Positions 1-8,594 of a stretch of DNA of 32,127 bases are shown here, in pieces. The number at the start of each line of letters is the position of its first letter. Position 1 is the stretch's first letter. A model generated the notes under the pieces. It did no database searches, had not been told where the DNA came from, and saw only the letters and a list, made by a program, of their open reading frames with translations. The position numbers were made by a program, and so were the translations under genes. The stretch spans positions 1-32,127 of the forward strand of contig JAAYLK010000051.1 in the NCBI GenBank assembly GCA_012521895.1. Direction: 5' to 3'. This DNA is from Clostridiales bacterium. GTDB taxonomy: Bacteria; Bacillota; Clostridia; Christensenellales; Aristaeellaceae.

Positions 1-1019
1 CGCTTGCCGGTGCGGGTCTGCAGCATGTACAGCTTGCCGCGCTCGATGGTGAACTCCATGTCCTGCATGGCGCGGTAATGGTTTTCAAGCTTCTGCGCGA
101 TGTCCACAAACTGCTTGTACACATCGGGCATGCTCGCGTCCATGGTGGAGATGGGGTTAGGGGTGCGGATGCCGGCTACCACGTCCTCGCCCTGGGCGTT
201 CATCAGGTACTCGCCGTAGAGCTTGTTTTCGCCGGTGGAGGGGTCGCGGGTGAAGGCGACGCCGGTGCCGGAGTCATCGCCCATGTTGCCAAAGACCATG
301 GCCTGGACGTTGACGGCGGTGCCCCAGTCGCCGGGGATGTCGTTCATGCGGCGGTAGTAGACCGCGCGGGGGTTGTTCCAGGAGCGGAACACGGCCTTGA
401 TGGCTTCCATCAGCTGTACCTTGGCATCCTGGGGGAAGTCTTCGCCCTTGTGCTTTTTGTAGGTGTCCTTGAAGCGGCGCACCACTTCCTTCATGTCCTC
501 GGCCGTCAGTTCGGTGTCGCCCTTGACGCCCTTTTCCTTCTTCACCTGGTCCAGTTCCACGTCAAACAGTTTGCGCTCGACTTCCATAACGACATCGGCA
601 AACATCTGGATGAAGCGGCGGTAGGAGTCATAGGCAAAGCGCTCGTTGCCGGTCAGCTTGGCCAGGCCTTCCACGGCCACGTCAGACAGGCCCAAGTTCA
701 AAATGGTGTCCATCATGCCGGGCATGGACGCGCGGGAGCCGGAGCGCACAGACACCAGGAAGGGGTCGTTGATGTCGCCAAACTTCTTGCCGGCGACTGC
801 CTCGGCTTTGTGCATGGCTTCCAGGATTTGGTCTTCCACTTCCTTGGAAATGGTCTGGCCGTCTTCGTAATAGCGGGTGCAGGCTTCGGTGGTCACAATG
901 AAGCCCTGGGGCACCGGCAGGCCGATTTTGGTCATTTCCGCCAGGTTGGCACCCTTGCCACCCAGCAGATTGCGCATGGACGCGTCACCCTCGGTGAACA
1001 GATAGACAAATTTGGGCAT
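1..1019 (-). CDS. ppdK: Pyruvate, phosphate dikinase, N-terminal part (cut by window edge)
   Basis: This cytosolic enzyme interconverts pyruvate + ATP + Pi and PEP + AMP + PPi. In anaerobes it often runs in glycolysis with PPi or supplies PEP. The visible 339 residues are the ATP-grasp nucleotide-binding part: [10 protein letters not shown] near residue 16, the arginine-rich [16 protein letters not shown] segment near residue 92, and [18 protein letters not shown] followed by [13 protein letters not shown]. The last residues, LQTRTGK, match the family. The full protein is usually about 870-880 residues, so the phosphohistidine and the PEP/pyruvate domain lie beyond base 1. The start is the ATG at 1019, with AGGAGG at 1027-1032 and a 7-base spacer. 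It is transcribed away from the DegV operon. The family assignment is secure. Confidence 0.96.
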   Translation of the reverse strand, partial: MPKFVYLFTEGDASMRNLLGGKGANLAEMTKIGLPVPQGFIVTTEACTRYYEDGQTISKEVEDQILEAMHKAEAVAGKKFGDINDPFLVSVRSGSRASMPGMMDTILNLGLSDVAVEGLAKLTGNERFAYDSYRRFIQMFADVVMEVERKLFDVELDQVKKEKGVKGDTELTAEDMKEVVRRFKDTYKKHKGEDFPQDAKVQLMEAIKAVFRSWNNPRAVYYRRMNDIPGDWGTAVNVQAMVFGNMGDDSGTGVAFTRDPSTGENKLYGEYLMNAQGEDVVAGIRTPNPISTMDASMPDVYKQFVDIAQKLENHYRAMQDMEFTIERGKLYMLQTRTGK

Positions 1020-1084
1020 CGAATTTCCTCCTGATTTTGTTCTTCTCTTGCAGTATGCATCATATAAGATGCGCACCAAAAGAC

Positions 1085-1113
1085 ATCATACCCAAACCCG
1101 CCCGTTTTTTCAA
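1085..1113 (-). promoter_or_regulatory. Probable sigma-A promoter of ppdK
   Basis: On the minus strand TTGAAA (1108-1113) and TATGAT (1085-1090) are separated by 17 bases, leaving a leader of about 60 bases before the ppdK ATG. The call rests on consensus match and position only. Confidence 0.6.
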
Positions 1114-1257
1114 TGCTTTGGGGGTGTAAATCACTCTTTTTGACAAAAAACTTGCCCCTTTGGCGGGAAAATTGAACCAAACTCGGGCGAATGTCGGAAA
1201 GGTTTGAAGCATATTGGCCTGGCTGCCGGCGGTGGCGCCCGGAAAGCCCGACAAAAC

Positions 1258-1286
1258 TTGCCAAACTGTCCATAATTCTGTACAAT
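1258..1286 (+). promoter_or_regulatory. Probable sigma-A promoter of the DegV-pdxK-ZIP-SNF2 operon
   Basis: TTGCCA (1258-1263) and TACAAT (1281-1286) are separated by 17 bases, about 50 bases before the DegV ATG. It is the only good promoter match upstream of this four-gene run. Confidence 0.6.
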
Positions 1287-1336
1287 CCTGGGTGCTTGAT
1301 TGGATCTGATTGAACTGAAGAAGCGGAGGTTTTTCA

Positions 1337-2215
1337 ATGAAACCGGATTACATCTTAATGAGTGACAGCGACAGCGATCTGCCGCACGAGATCGCCAAAG
1401 CCAAAAATATCCCCATTGTCAAAATGCCCTACACCCTGGACGATCAGCCCTATTATGACGACAACGGCGCAAGCGGCGCTGAAAAAGTGCTGTTTGACCG
1501 CATGCGCAACGGCGCCAAGCCCTTTACCTCGCTTCTGCCCACAGCGGCCTATTTGGAGTATTTTGAGCCCATCTTAAAGGAAAAGGACCTGCTCTTCCTG
1601 GCCTTCTCCTCCAAGATGTCCGCCACCTTCCAAAACGTGCTGGAGTCGCAGAAGGAGCTGCTGGAAAAATACCCGCAGCGCCGCTTTGAGGTGGTGGACA
1701 CCCTGTCCATTTCCGCGCCCCAGGCGCTCTTGATTTTAGGCGCGCATGAGCTGTATGAGCAGGGCAAGCCCATGGATGAAGTGGCCCAGTGGGTGAAGGA
1801 CAACGCGCTGAAATCCCATGCCTGGTTCACCGTGGGCGACCTGGCCTACCTGCGCCGGGGCGGGCGCATCTCCGCCACCAGCGCCATCATGGGCACCATG
1901 CTGGACATCAAGCCCATCCTCACCATCACCAAGGCCGGCAAGCTGGAGGCTTATTCAAAGGTGCAGGGCCGCAAGAAGGCCATGCGCACCCTGATTGACA
2001 AGACGGTGGAGCACATTGGCGACAGCCGGGGCAAGCAGGTCATCATCCTGCACGGCGACGCGCTGGACGAGGCGGAGATGCTGCGCAACCAGCTTAAAAA
2101 CAAGCTGCCGGATTTGGGGGAGGTCTCCCTGGTCATGATCGGGCCGGTCATCGGCGCGCACGCGGGCCCGGGCACCCTGGCCATCTGCTTCTTGGGGAAC
2201 GAACGCGCCATCTGA
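1337..2215 (+). CDS. DegV family fatty-acid-binding protein (first paralog)
   Basis: DegV/FakB proteins hold a fatty acid and present it to a fatty-acid kinase (FakA). No FakA is in this window. The 292-residue length is typical. Visible family elements are the N-terminal SDSDSDLP (family TDSxxDLP), Thr64-Ser65 in FTSLLPT, the SSKMSATF loop at 91-98, the Arg-rich YLRRGGRIS at 171-179 and IGAHAGPGT with His275. The loop at 91-98 departs from the usual S(G)LSGT form, which the second paralog keeps, so ligand preference may differ. The start is the ATG at 1337 behind GGAGG (1325-1329). The stop codon shares one base with the pdxK start (TGATG), implying translational coupling. The family is sure; the ligand is inferred. 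Confidence 0.93.
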   Translation: MKPDYILMSDSDSDLPHEIAKAKNIPIVKMPYTLDDQPYYDDNGASGAEKVLFDRMRNGAKPFTSLLPTAAYLEYFEPILKEKDLLFLAFSSKMSATFQNVLESQKELLEKYPQRRFEVVDTLSISAPQALLILGAHELYEQGKPMDEVAQWVKDNALKSHAWFTVGDLAYLRRGGRISATSAIMGTMLDIKPILTITKAGKLEAYSKVQGRKKAMRTLIDKTVEHIGDSRGKQVIILHGDALDEAEMLRNQLKNKLPDLGEVSLVMIGPVIGAHAGPGTLAICFLGNERAI

Positions 2216-3075
2216 TGCAAGGGGAAGATAAACAAGCACGCCAGAAGAGATTGCTGGTCGTTATGGATATTTCTGGCGTGGGGCGCTGCTCCGCGCTGGT
2301 TGTCGTGCCGGTGCTGTCGCTGTCGGGCAGCAGCGTGGCTTTTTTGCCCACCGCCTATTTCAGTGCCCACACGGGGGGCTTTGGGGCGGTGCACCGCCGC
2401 GACATGAGCCATGACATGGAGGAGGCGCTCAAGCACTACCGCGCCCTGGGCCTGCGCTTTGACGCGGTGTATGTGGGCTACTGCGCCAACCCCAAACAAT
2501 TGCGCTTGCTGGAAGACGCCTTGCCCCACATCCTGATGGATGGGGGTAAACTCTATGTGGACCCGGTGATGGGCGACCATGGCCGGCGCTATACCTTCTG
2601 CGGCGAGGAGCTGCTGCAGGGCTTTGCCCGCCTGTGCAAACACGCGGACCTCATCTTCCCCAACCGCACCGAGGCCGCCTTGCTGCTGGGCCTGCCCCTT
2701 GAAGCGGGCGTGGAGCCGCCGGTGCCCGCTTGTGACCAGCTGCTTGGCCTGGGCGCCAAGAACGTCATCGTCACCGGGGTGGATGAGGGCAGTGAGCGAA
2801 TCGGCGTCCTGGCCTTGACCGGGGACGGCCGCGCCTTCACCTGTTTCAGGAAGCGCTATGAGGGCTCCTACCCCGGCACGGGGGACCTGCTGGCTTCCAG
2901 CGTCATCGCGGCCTTGACCAGGGGCGCTTCCCTGGAAACCGCCTGCGGGCTTGCCTGCGATTTTCTGGACGAGGCCTTACAGCAGACCAAAGTCTATGAC
3001 GCGCCACCGCGCTTTGGCCTGGCCTTTGAAACCGCTTTGCCCGGGCTCACCCGAAATTTGGCTTCAATCTTCTGA
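2215..3075 (+). CDS. pdxK: Pyridoxal/pyridoxamine kinase (PfkB/ribokinase fold)
   Basis: This enzyme phosphorylates vitamin B6 vitamers (pyridoxal, pyridoxamine, pyridoxine) with ATP in the salvage route to PLP. The 286 residues match the bacterial pyridoxamine kinase layout: MDISGVGRCSALVVVPVLS near residue 17, LPTAYFSAHTGGF in the substrate-binding region, DPVMGDHGRRY near 115, FPNRTEAALLLG, and the PfkB signature PGTGDLLAS near 218 with the catalytic Asp. Its ATG overlaps the DegV stop and has no separate strong ribosome site, so translation is probably coupled. An internal ATG before DISGVGRC is possible but less likely. The next gene starts 23 bases downstream. Pyridoxal versus pyridoxamine preference cannot be told from the sequence. 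Confidence 0.9.
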   Translation: MQGEDKQARQKRLLVVMDISGVGRCSALVVVPVLSLSGSSVAFLPTAYFSAHTGGFGAVHRRDMSHDMEEALKHYRALGLRFDAVYVGYCANPKQLRLLEDALPHILMDGGKLYVDPVMGDHGRRYTFCGEELLQGFARLCKHADLIFPNRTEAALLLGLPLEAGVEPPVPACDQLLGLGAKNVIVTGVDEGSERIGVLALTGDGRAFTCFRKRYEGSYPGTGDLLASSVIAALTRGASLETACGLACDFLDEALQQTKVYDAPPRFGLAFETALPGLTRNLASIF

Positions 3076-3098
3076 CACCTGCCTTGACGGAGGCCGTA

Positions 3099-3899
3099 TT
3101 GCAAACACACAACAACCTGCTGGAAGCCCTACTTCTGACCCTGTTTGCCGGTTTGTCCACCGGCATCGGCGGCGCCTTCGTTTTCTTCGCCAAGTCCATC
3201 GACCGGCGCATCCTGTCTGTCAGCCTGGGCCTGTCCGCCGGTGTGATGATTTATGTCTCCCTGGTGGAGCTGCTGCCGGAGGCCGTCGCCATGCTGGCGG
3301 TGCCCTACGGCCAGAAGATGGGCCTGCTGTATGGCCTGATCGCCTTCTTTGGCGGCATCTTCCTCATCGCTATCATCGACAAGCTGGTGCCCTGTGAGGA
3401 AAACCCGCACGAGATGTCCTGCCCGGTGCGGCCGGGGGAAAAGAACCACAGCCTCAAGCGCACCGGCGTGATGACCGCGCTGGTCATCGCTATCCACAAC
3501 TTTCCCGAAGGCATCGCGGCCTTCATCTCCGCCACCCAGTCCTTAAGCCTGGCCATCCCCATTGTGGCGGCCATCGCCATCCACAACATCCCCGAGGGCA
3601 TCTCCATTTCCATGCCGATTTACTATGCCACCGGCAGCCGCAAAATCGCCATGCGTTATTCCATCCTGGCCGGCCTGTCCGAGCCCCTGGGCGCCCTGAT
3701 GGCCTACCTTATCCTGATGCCCTTCATGTCCGATGTCCTGCAGGGTGTGCTCTTTGGCGGGGTGGCGGGCATCATGGTGTTCATTTCCCTGGATGAGCTG
3801 CTGCCAAGCGCCCAGTTGTATGGCGAGCACCACTACAGCATGTACGGCCTGGTGGCGGGCATGGCCATCATGGCGCTGAGCCTGTGGCTGTTCATGTGA
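3099..3899 (+). CDS. zupT: ZIP family divalent metal transporter (ZupT-like)
   Basis: This is an integral membrane importer of Zn2+ and possibly Fe2+ or Mn2+. The protein of about 266 residues has roughly eight hydrophobic segments. It carries the two metal-site helices of the family: HNFPEGIAAF near residue 132 and HNIPEGISIS near 162. A short charged loop containing CEENPHEMSCPV lies before them. I chose the TTG at 3099 because GGAGG (3089-3093) sits 5 bases upstream; a TTG at 3084 in the same frame lacks a ribosome site. It lies between pdxK and the helicase gene with short gaps on both sides, consistent with one transcript. The ZIP family is certain; the metal is not. Confidence 0.92.
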   Translation: MQTHNNLLEALLLTLFAGLSTGIGGAFVFFAKSIDRRILSVSLGLSAGVMIYVSLVELLPEAVAMLAVPYGQKMGLLYGLIAFFGGIFLIAIIDKLVPCEENPHEMSCPVRPGEKNHSLKRTGVMTALVIAIHNFPEGIAAFISATQSLSLAIPIVAAIAIHNIPEGISISMPIYYATGSRKIAMRYSILAGLSEPLGALMAYLILMPFMSDVLQGVLFGGVAGIMVFISLDELLPSAQLYGEHHYSMYGLVAGMAIMALSLWLFM

Positions 3900-3926
3900 C
3901 GCGCGCTTGCTTGAAAGGAGGTGAAG

Positions 3927-6764
3927 ATGGGCATGGATGAGGAGTTTTTTCAGCATCCCGACGGCGACGCACTCTTGAGTGCCGCGCAGGGCATCCTGCC
4001 TGATGGCGGCTCTTTTCAATTGGTGCCTCGGCTGGACTTGTCTGTGGTTCCGCCCACCCTCAGCCTCAAGGCCGGGGAAAGCCGCCTCACCTACATTCGC
4101 GACCTGCCCGCCTTCCTGGACGCTTTGCGCCAACGGGAGCCCTTTGAAATCAGCAAAAACCTGAGCTTTATCCCCGCCTGGATGCGGCTTACCGCCCCGG
4201 CCCAGGCCCTGTGCGATATATTGGACGCCTACGTCACGGCGCTTGATTCCGCCCAAAACCCGGTCAGCGGGCGGGACCGGCGCGACCTGCCGCTGCCTGG
4301 CGGCATGCTCAAGCTGGTGTTAAAGGCCCTGGAGCCACTGCGCTTTTTGTTGAAAGCCGGCGGGGAAGAGCAGGCACAGCAGGGCATCGAGGAAGCGGCG
4401 CTTCCCCTGTTTTTCCGCCTGGGTTATGACATCCGGGGCGTGGTGCTCACGGGCAGCTACCAGGAAGCGGCGCGCGCTGTCACAGAGGACGCGGCCTACG
4501 CGCTGCTCAATCAGACGCTGGTCACCCTAAGCCCCACCGACCGCGCGCTGATGCGCGCCCTGCCGCACATCCCGCCGCAGGAAGAGTTCACTTACCGCTT
4601 TTCCCGCTCCCAGACGCCCCGGGTGTTTGCGGATTTGCTTCCCTTTTTGCAGCGCGGCCAGGCGGTGGTGATGGAGGAGAGCCTGCAGGAGCGCCTGCTG
4701 AAGTTCTCCCTGAAAGCCAAGATTTACCTGGACCGCGAGGGGGCGGGCATCGCCGCCAAGGTGGTGTTCCAGTATGGTTCCTTTGAGGTGGACCCCTTCC
4801 AGCTGGACCAGAGCCTGCCCTCCTACCTGCTGCGGGACGCCGCGGGGGAGCGCCGCGTCATGGACCTGCTGGCTTCCTTCGGGTTCCGCGCGCGCACGGG
4901 CAGGGCGGACCTGCAAAACACCGACCTCATCTTTGAGTTTTTGATGAAGGGCGTTTCCGACCTCCACCGCCTGGGCGAGGTTTATTTAAGCCAGGCTTTC
5001 CGCCAGTTGACCCCGCGCGCGCCAACGCTCAGCGCGCACATGCGCATGAAGGCCGGGCGTGTCAGCCTGGCGCTGGCGGACGACGGGCAGTTCAGCGATG
5101 AGATGATTCCGCTGATGCAGGCCTTGAGCAAGCGCAAAAAGTACTTCCGCTACAAAAACGGCGCTTTCATCACCTTGGATGACGCCCATGAGTGGCAGGA
5201 GCTGGCCGACGCCTACCTGCAAAGCCTGGACAGCCACAAGGACACCCGCGACCTGCCGGCCATGCGCGCCCACTACCTGGCGGCCCTCATTGAGCGCGAT
5301 GGGCTCAACGTCACCTTTGACGAAGGCCTGCGCCAGGCGGTGGCGCTGGACCCTGAAAACATCCAAAGCCCCATCCCGGGCCTGTTTGAGTACCAGCAGC
5401 GGGGCTTCCGCTGGATCTGCGCCCTGCACATCCTGGGCCTGGGCGGAATTCTGGCGGACGAAATGGGCCTTGGCAAGACCGCGCAGATGATCGCGGCGGT
5501 GGAATACTTCGCCCGCAGCGAGCCGGCACGCCTGCCCAGCCTGATTGTGTCGCCCACCACCCTGCTGTACAACTGGCAGTCGGAGGTGGAGCGCTTCGCG
5601 CCCGGATTACACAGCGTGGTGATTTCCGGCTCCCGACACCTGCGCGAAAAGGCGCTGGAGGAGGCGCTCAAGGACCCCGCGGTGGACCTCATCATCACCA
5701 GCTACCCGCTGCTGCGCCAGGACATCGCCCTGTATGAGCCGGTGCGTTTCCGCTTCGCGGTGCTGGATGAGGCGCAGAACATCAAGAACTTCACCAGCCA
5801 GACCGCCAGGACCGCCAAGCGCGTCAACGCCCAGTCCCGCCTGGCGTTAACCGGCACGCCCATGGAAAACAATGTGACGGAGCTGTGGTCCCTGTTTGAC
5901 TTCGTGCTGCCGGGTTACCTGTTTTCCGCGCGGGAGTTCATCAGGCGGTATGAGGATGGCCGCAATGCGGAGGAGCTGCGCCTGCGCATCCGCCCCTTCC
6001 TGATGCGGAGGCTGAAGGCCGATGTCATGGCCCAGCTGCCGGAGAAGCTGTCCACCACGATGTATTGTGAAATGGGCGCCGAGCAGCGCAGGGTCTACCG
6101 GGCGGCGCTGCTCAAGAGCCGTTTGTGGGTGCATGAACTGCTGGAAAAGAAAGGCCTGGACAGCAGCAGGATCGAGGTGCTCTCGGCCATCACCCAGTTA
6201 AGGCAAATCTGCTGCCACCCGCAGCTGAGCCTGCCTGAGTACACCGGTGAATCCGCCAAGCTGGAGTTGCTGATGGACATGCTGCCCGACGCCGTGCGCA
6301 GCGGCCGGCGGGTGCTGCTGTTTTCCCAGTTCACCTCCATGCTCAAACTCATCCGCCCGCGGCTTGACCAGGCTGGCATCCCCAGCCTCTACCTGGATGG
6401 GGACACCTCCTCCCAGGAAAGGCTGGCCCTGGCAGAGCGCTTCAATGAGGGGCAGGAGCCGGTCTTCCTGATTTCGCTCAAGGCCGGCGGCACCGGCCTC
6501 AACCTCACGGGGGCTGACATGGTCATCCATTACGACCCCTGGTGGAATCCCACCTCCGAGGACCAGGCCAATGACCGCGCCCACCGCCTGGGGCAGGACA
6601 AGGTGGTGCAGGTTGTGCACCTGATTACCCGCAATTCCATCGAGGAAGCCGTGGTGGACATGGGACACCGCAAACGCCGCCTGTTTGACCGCCTGATTAC
6701 CCCGGGGGAGGCCATGCCGCAGAAACTGAGCCGGGCGGATGTCCTGAAGCTGTTTGAAAAATAA
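3927..6764 (+). CDS. SNF2-family DEAD/DEAH-box ATPase (helicase-like)
   Basis: This is a cytosolic ATP-dependent DNA translocase of the bacterial SNF2 (RapA/HepA-related) group, 945 residues. The C-terminal half carries the two RecA-like lobes: LADEMGLGKTAQ (Walker A, near 509), IVSPTTLLYNW, VLDEAQNIKN (Walker B, near 613), LTGTPMENN, LFSQFTSML, SLKAGGTGLNLTGAD and QANDRAHRLGQ (arginine finger region, near 878). The N-terminal part of about 480 residues resembles the bacterial SNF2-associated region, but no CxC-type SWIM zinc finger is visible. AAAGGAGGTG (3914-3923) precedes the ATG at 3927; a GTG at 3921 lies inside that site and a second ATG is at 3933. It is last in the DegV operon. The biological role of this group is poorly known. 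Confidence 0.92.
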   Translation: MGMDEEFFQHPDGDALLSAAQGILPDGGSFQLVPRLDLSVVPPTLSLKAGESRLTYIRDLPAFLDALRQREPFEISKNLSFIPAWMRLTAPAQALCDILDAYVTALDSAQNPVSGRDRRDLPLPGGMLKLVLKALEPLRFLLKAGGEEQAQQGIEEAALPLFFRLGYDIRGVVLTGSYQEAARAVTEDAAYALLNQTLVTLSPTDRALMRALPHIPPQEEFTYRFSRSQTPRVFADLLPFLQRGQAVVMEESLQERLLKFSLKAKIYLDREGAGIAAKVVFQYGSFEVDPFQLDQSLPSYLLRDAAGERRVMDLLASFGFRARTGRADLQNTDLIFEFLMKGVSDLHRLGEVYLSQAFRQLTPRAPTLSAHMRMKAGRVSLALADDGQFSDEMIPLMQALSKRKKYFRYKNGAFITLDDAHEWQELADAYLQSLDSHKDTRDLPAMRAHYLAALIERDGLNVTFDEGLRQAVALDPENIQSPIPGLFEYQQRGFRWICALHILGLGGILADEMGLGKTAQMIAAVEYFARSEPARLPSLIVSPTTLLYNWQSEVERFAPGLHSVVISGSRHLREKALEEALKDPAVDLIITSYPLLRQDIALYEPVRFRFAVLDEAQNIKNFTSQTARTAKRVNAQSRLALTGTPMENNVTELWSLFDFVLPGYLFSAREFIRRYEDGRNAEELRLRIRPFLMRRLKADVMAQLPEKLSTTMYCEMGAEQRRVYRAALLKSRLWVHELLEKKGLDSSRIEVLSAITQLRQICCHPQLSLPEYTGESAKLELLMDMLPDAVRSGRRVLLFSQFTSMLKLIRPRLDQAGIPSLYLDGDTSSQERLALAERFNEGQEPVFLISLKAGGTGLNLTGADMVIHYDPWWNPTSEDQANDRAHRLGQDKVVQVVHLITRNSIEEAVVDMGHRKRRLFDRLITPGEAMPQKLSRADVLKLFEK

Positions 6765-6800
6765 CGTCTGCCGGATAAAATCTGGGAAGGCTGATGAAAA

Positions 6801-6829
6801 TTGACTGCCCATTCATTTGTGGGTAAAAT
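6801..6829 (+). promoter_or_regulatory. Probable sigma-A promoter of the second DegV gene
   Basis: TTGACT (6801-6806) and TAAAAT (6824-6829) are separated by 17 bases and lie just after the helicase stop. The second DegV gene therefore likely has its own transcript. Confidence 0.65.
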
Positions 6830-6872
6830 GCATGTAACATCAGAATGGATGGAAAACAAAGGGGGTTCCCTC

Positions 6873-7745
6873 ATGTCGTATTGGATCGTAACGGATGTCG
6901 GGTCGGACATGTCCTTGGATTTTTACAAACGCTTTGACAAGCTCAAGGTGCTGCCGATGCCCTACCGCATCGATGGCGTGGAAAAGCAGTATCATGTGGA
7001 AGACGAGTCCACCCTGAAGGAATTCTACGCGGATTTGCGCGCTGAAAAAGTGGCCACCACCGCCCAGGTGACGGTGGATGCCGCCCATGAACTGTTTGGC
7101 GAGCTGGCCAAACAAGGCGAGCAGGTGCTGTACATCGGCTTGTCCGGCGGTCTGTCAGGCACGGTGCAGTCAGCCCTCACCGCCAAAGACCTGGTGCTGG
7201 AAAAGCAGCCGGACGCCCGCATTGAGGTTGTGGATTCCCTGCTGGCCTCCGCCGGCGAAGCGCTGCTGGTGTGGTACGCGCTGAAAAACCGCGAAAAGGG
7301 CATGTCCCTTGAAGACAACGCCAAGTGGCTGCTGGACAACCGCCAGCGCGTCAACTCCTGGTTCACGGTGGACGACCTCAACTTCCTCTTCCGTGGCGGC
7401 CGCGTCAGCCGCACCACGGCGCTTTTGGGCAGCATGATGCGCATCAAGCCCATCATGCACGTCAATGAAGAGGGCAAGCTGATTCCCAAGGACAAGACCA
7501 CCGGCCGCAAGCGCGCCTTGAAAGCCCTGGCGGACAAGGTGGTGGAGCGCTCCAACCCGAAAGAGGGGCAGATGGTCTTCATCAGCCACGGCGACTGCCG
7601 CGAGGACGCGGACTACCTGGCCTCCCTGTTGAATGAAAGCATCAAGGACCTGGCCGGCATTGAGTTTTTCACCCTGGGCACCATCATCGGCGCCCACGCG
7701 GGCCCTGGCACCATGGCGGTCTTCTTCATGGGTGACAACCGCTGA
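6873..7745 (+). CDS. DegV family fatty-acid-binding protein (second paralog)
   Basis: This is a 290-residue DegV/FakB-type protein paralogous to the gene at 1337-2215. It shares WFTVDDLNFLFRGGRVS, a stretch corresponding to IKPIM, GRKRALK and the C-terminal IGAHAGPGTMAVFFMG with its conserved His. It retains the canonical SGGLSGTVQSA loop of fatty-acid-binding DegV proteins, which the first paralog has altered. The start is the ATG at 6873 behind AAAGGGGG (6858-6865). An upstream in-frame ATG at 6801 lies within the promoter and is rejected. It has its own promoter and a strong terminator, so it appears monocistronic. It probably serves fatty acid capture for phosphorylation; the kinase partner must be elsewhere. 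Confidence 0.93.
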   Translation: MSYWIVTDVGSDMSLDFYKRFDKLKVLPMPYRIDGVEKQYHVEDESTLKEFYADLRAEKVATTAQVTVDAAHELFGELAKQGEQVLYIGLSGGLSGTVQSALTAKDLVLEKQPDARIEVVDSLLASAGEALLVWYALKNREKGMSLEDNAKWLLDNRQRVNSWFTVDDLNFLFRGGRVSRTTALLGSMMRIKPIMHVNEEGKLIPKDKTTGRKRALKALADKVVERSNPKEGQMVFISHGDCREDADYLASLLNESIKDLAGIEFFTLGTIIGAHAGPGTMAVFFMGDNR

Positions 7746-7762
7746 CATTGACTCGCATCCAG

Positions 7763-7784
7763 CCCGGCTCCGGCCGGGTTTTTT
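7763..7784 (+). terminator. Intrinsic terminator after the second DegV gene
   Basis: A 6-bp GC stem, CCCGGC / GCCGGG with loop TCCG (7763-7778), is followed directly by six T (7779-7784). It lies 18 bases after the stop codon. Confidence 0.88.
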
Positions 7785-7790
7785 CATGCG

Positions 7791-7820
7791 TTGACAAGAC
7801 AAAGCAAACAAGGCTATTCT
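7791..7820 (+). promoter_or_regulatory. Probable sigma-A promoter of recO
   Basis: A perfect TTGACA (7791-7796) and TATTCT (7815-7820) are 18 bases apart, immediately after the preceding terminator and 30 bases before the recO start. Confidence 0.6.
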
Positions 7821-7849
7821 TCATTTATGAAGTGAAGAAGGAGAAAAAC

Positions 7850-8560
7850 GTGCCCTACCGCAAAACCCAGGCCATTGTGCTCTCGCGCAGTGACTACCGC
7901 GATAACGACAGCATCCTCACCCTGTTCAGCCCCGATGACGGGCGGGTGGATGTGCTGTGCCGCGGCTGCAGGAAGCCAAGAAGCCCGCTGATGAACGCCG
8001 CGGAGCTGTTCACCATGGGCGAGTTTGTGTTGTTTTCCGGCAAGGGGCATGAGGCGGTGCACGCCTGCACGGTGATTGAAAGCTTTTACCCCCTGCGCCT
8101 GGATTACACGCGCTTGCGCCACGCGGCCCTCATGGCATCCGCCTGCCTGAAAACCATCCAGCCCGGGGAGAGCATGGGGCATCTGTACATCCTTCTGGCC
8201 CGGTCCTTAAAGCGCCTGGCCTATGAGGAGCTTGACCCCGAGGTGGTCACCACAGCCTTCCTGCTGCACTTTGTCACCCTCTCGGGGTTCAAGCCGCGCT
8301 TGAACCATTGCTCGCGCTGCGGCAAACGGATGGGGGAGGAGGGCGGCTTCCTGCTCGCCCAGGAGGACGGCATCTGCTGCCTGTCCTGCGGCAAGGACGC
8401 GCCCAAGCGCTCCTGGCTTTCCAAGGAACAATTGCAATGGCTGCGTTTGGTGCTGGCCTTGGGTTTGGATAAAATGGAAGAACACCCGGCTGTGCCGCCG
8501 GTGGAAATGCTTAAGCAATATACGGAAGCCAAGCTGGAATCCGGTTTGCGTGGCTTCTGA
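7850..8560 (+). CDS. recO: DNA repair protein RecO
   Basis: RecO acts with RecF/RecR to load RecA on SSB-coated single-stranded DNA and anneals strands in recombinational repair. The 236 residues are slightly short for the family (about 240-260). The N-terminal OB-fold part reads YRKTQAIVLSRSDYRDNDSILTLFS, followed by DGRVDVLCRGCRKPRS. A zinc-ribbon-like CSRCG near residue 154 and CCLSCG about 25 residues later fit the RecO zinc site of Gram-positives. The GTG at 7850 is chosen because AGAAGGAG (7836-7843) sits 6 bases upstream; a longer frame from a TTG at 7748 would start before the promoter and terminator. It is monocistronic and converges on the next gene. Confidence 0.93.
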   Translation: MPYRKTQAIVLSRSDYRDNDSILTLFSPDDGRVDVLCRGCRKPRSPLMNAAELFTMGEFVLFSGKGHEAVHACTVIESFYPLRLDYTRLRHAALMASACLKTIQPGESMGHLYILLARSLKRLAYEELDPEVVTTAFLLHFVTLSGFKPRLNHCSRCGKRMGEEGGFLLAQEDGICCLSCGKDAPKRSWLSKEQLQWLRLVLALGLDKMEEHPAVPPVEMLKQYTEAKLESGLRGF

Positions 8561-8594
8561 CACTAATCTTAATTTTTACTTAATAAGTAATAAT

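Larger units (their letters stand above)
1020..1336. other. Divergent intergenic region between ppdK and the DegV operon
   Basis: This 317-base gap is relatively AT-rich and holds the two divergent promoters listed separately. Short reading frames in it have no convincing ribosome site or family match. I see no strong hairpin or operator repeat between the promoters. Confidence 0.6.

Noticed and set aside
78-1034. 318-residue open frame on the plus strand, antisense to ppdK
   Set aside because: The minus-strand frame is an excellent PPDK match with a good ribosome site. The plus frame is its shadow.
8576-8590. AT-rich palindrome TTACTTAATAAGTAA between convergent stops
   Set aside because: As a terminator the stem has only weak A-T pairs. 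It is noted only as a small inverted repeat.
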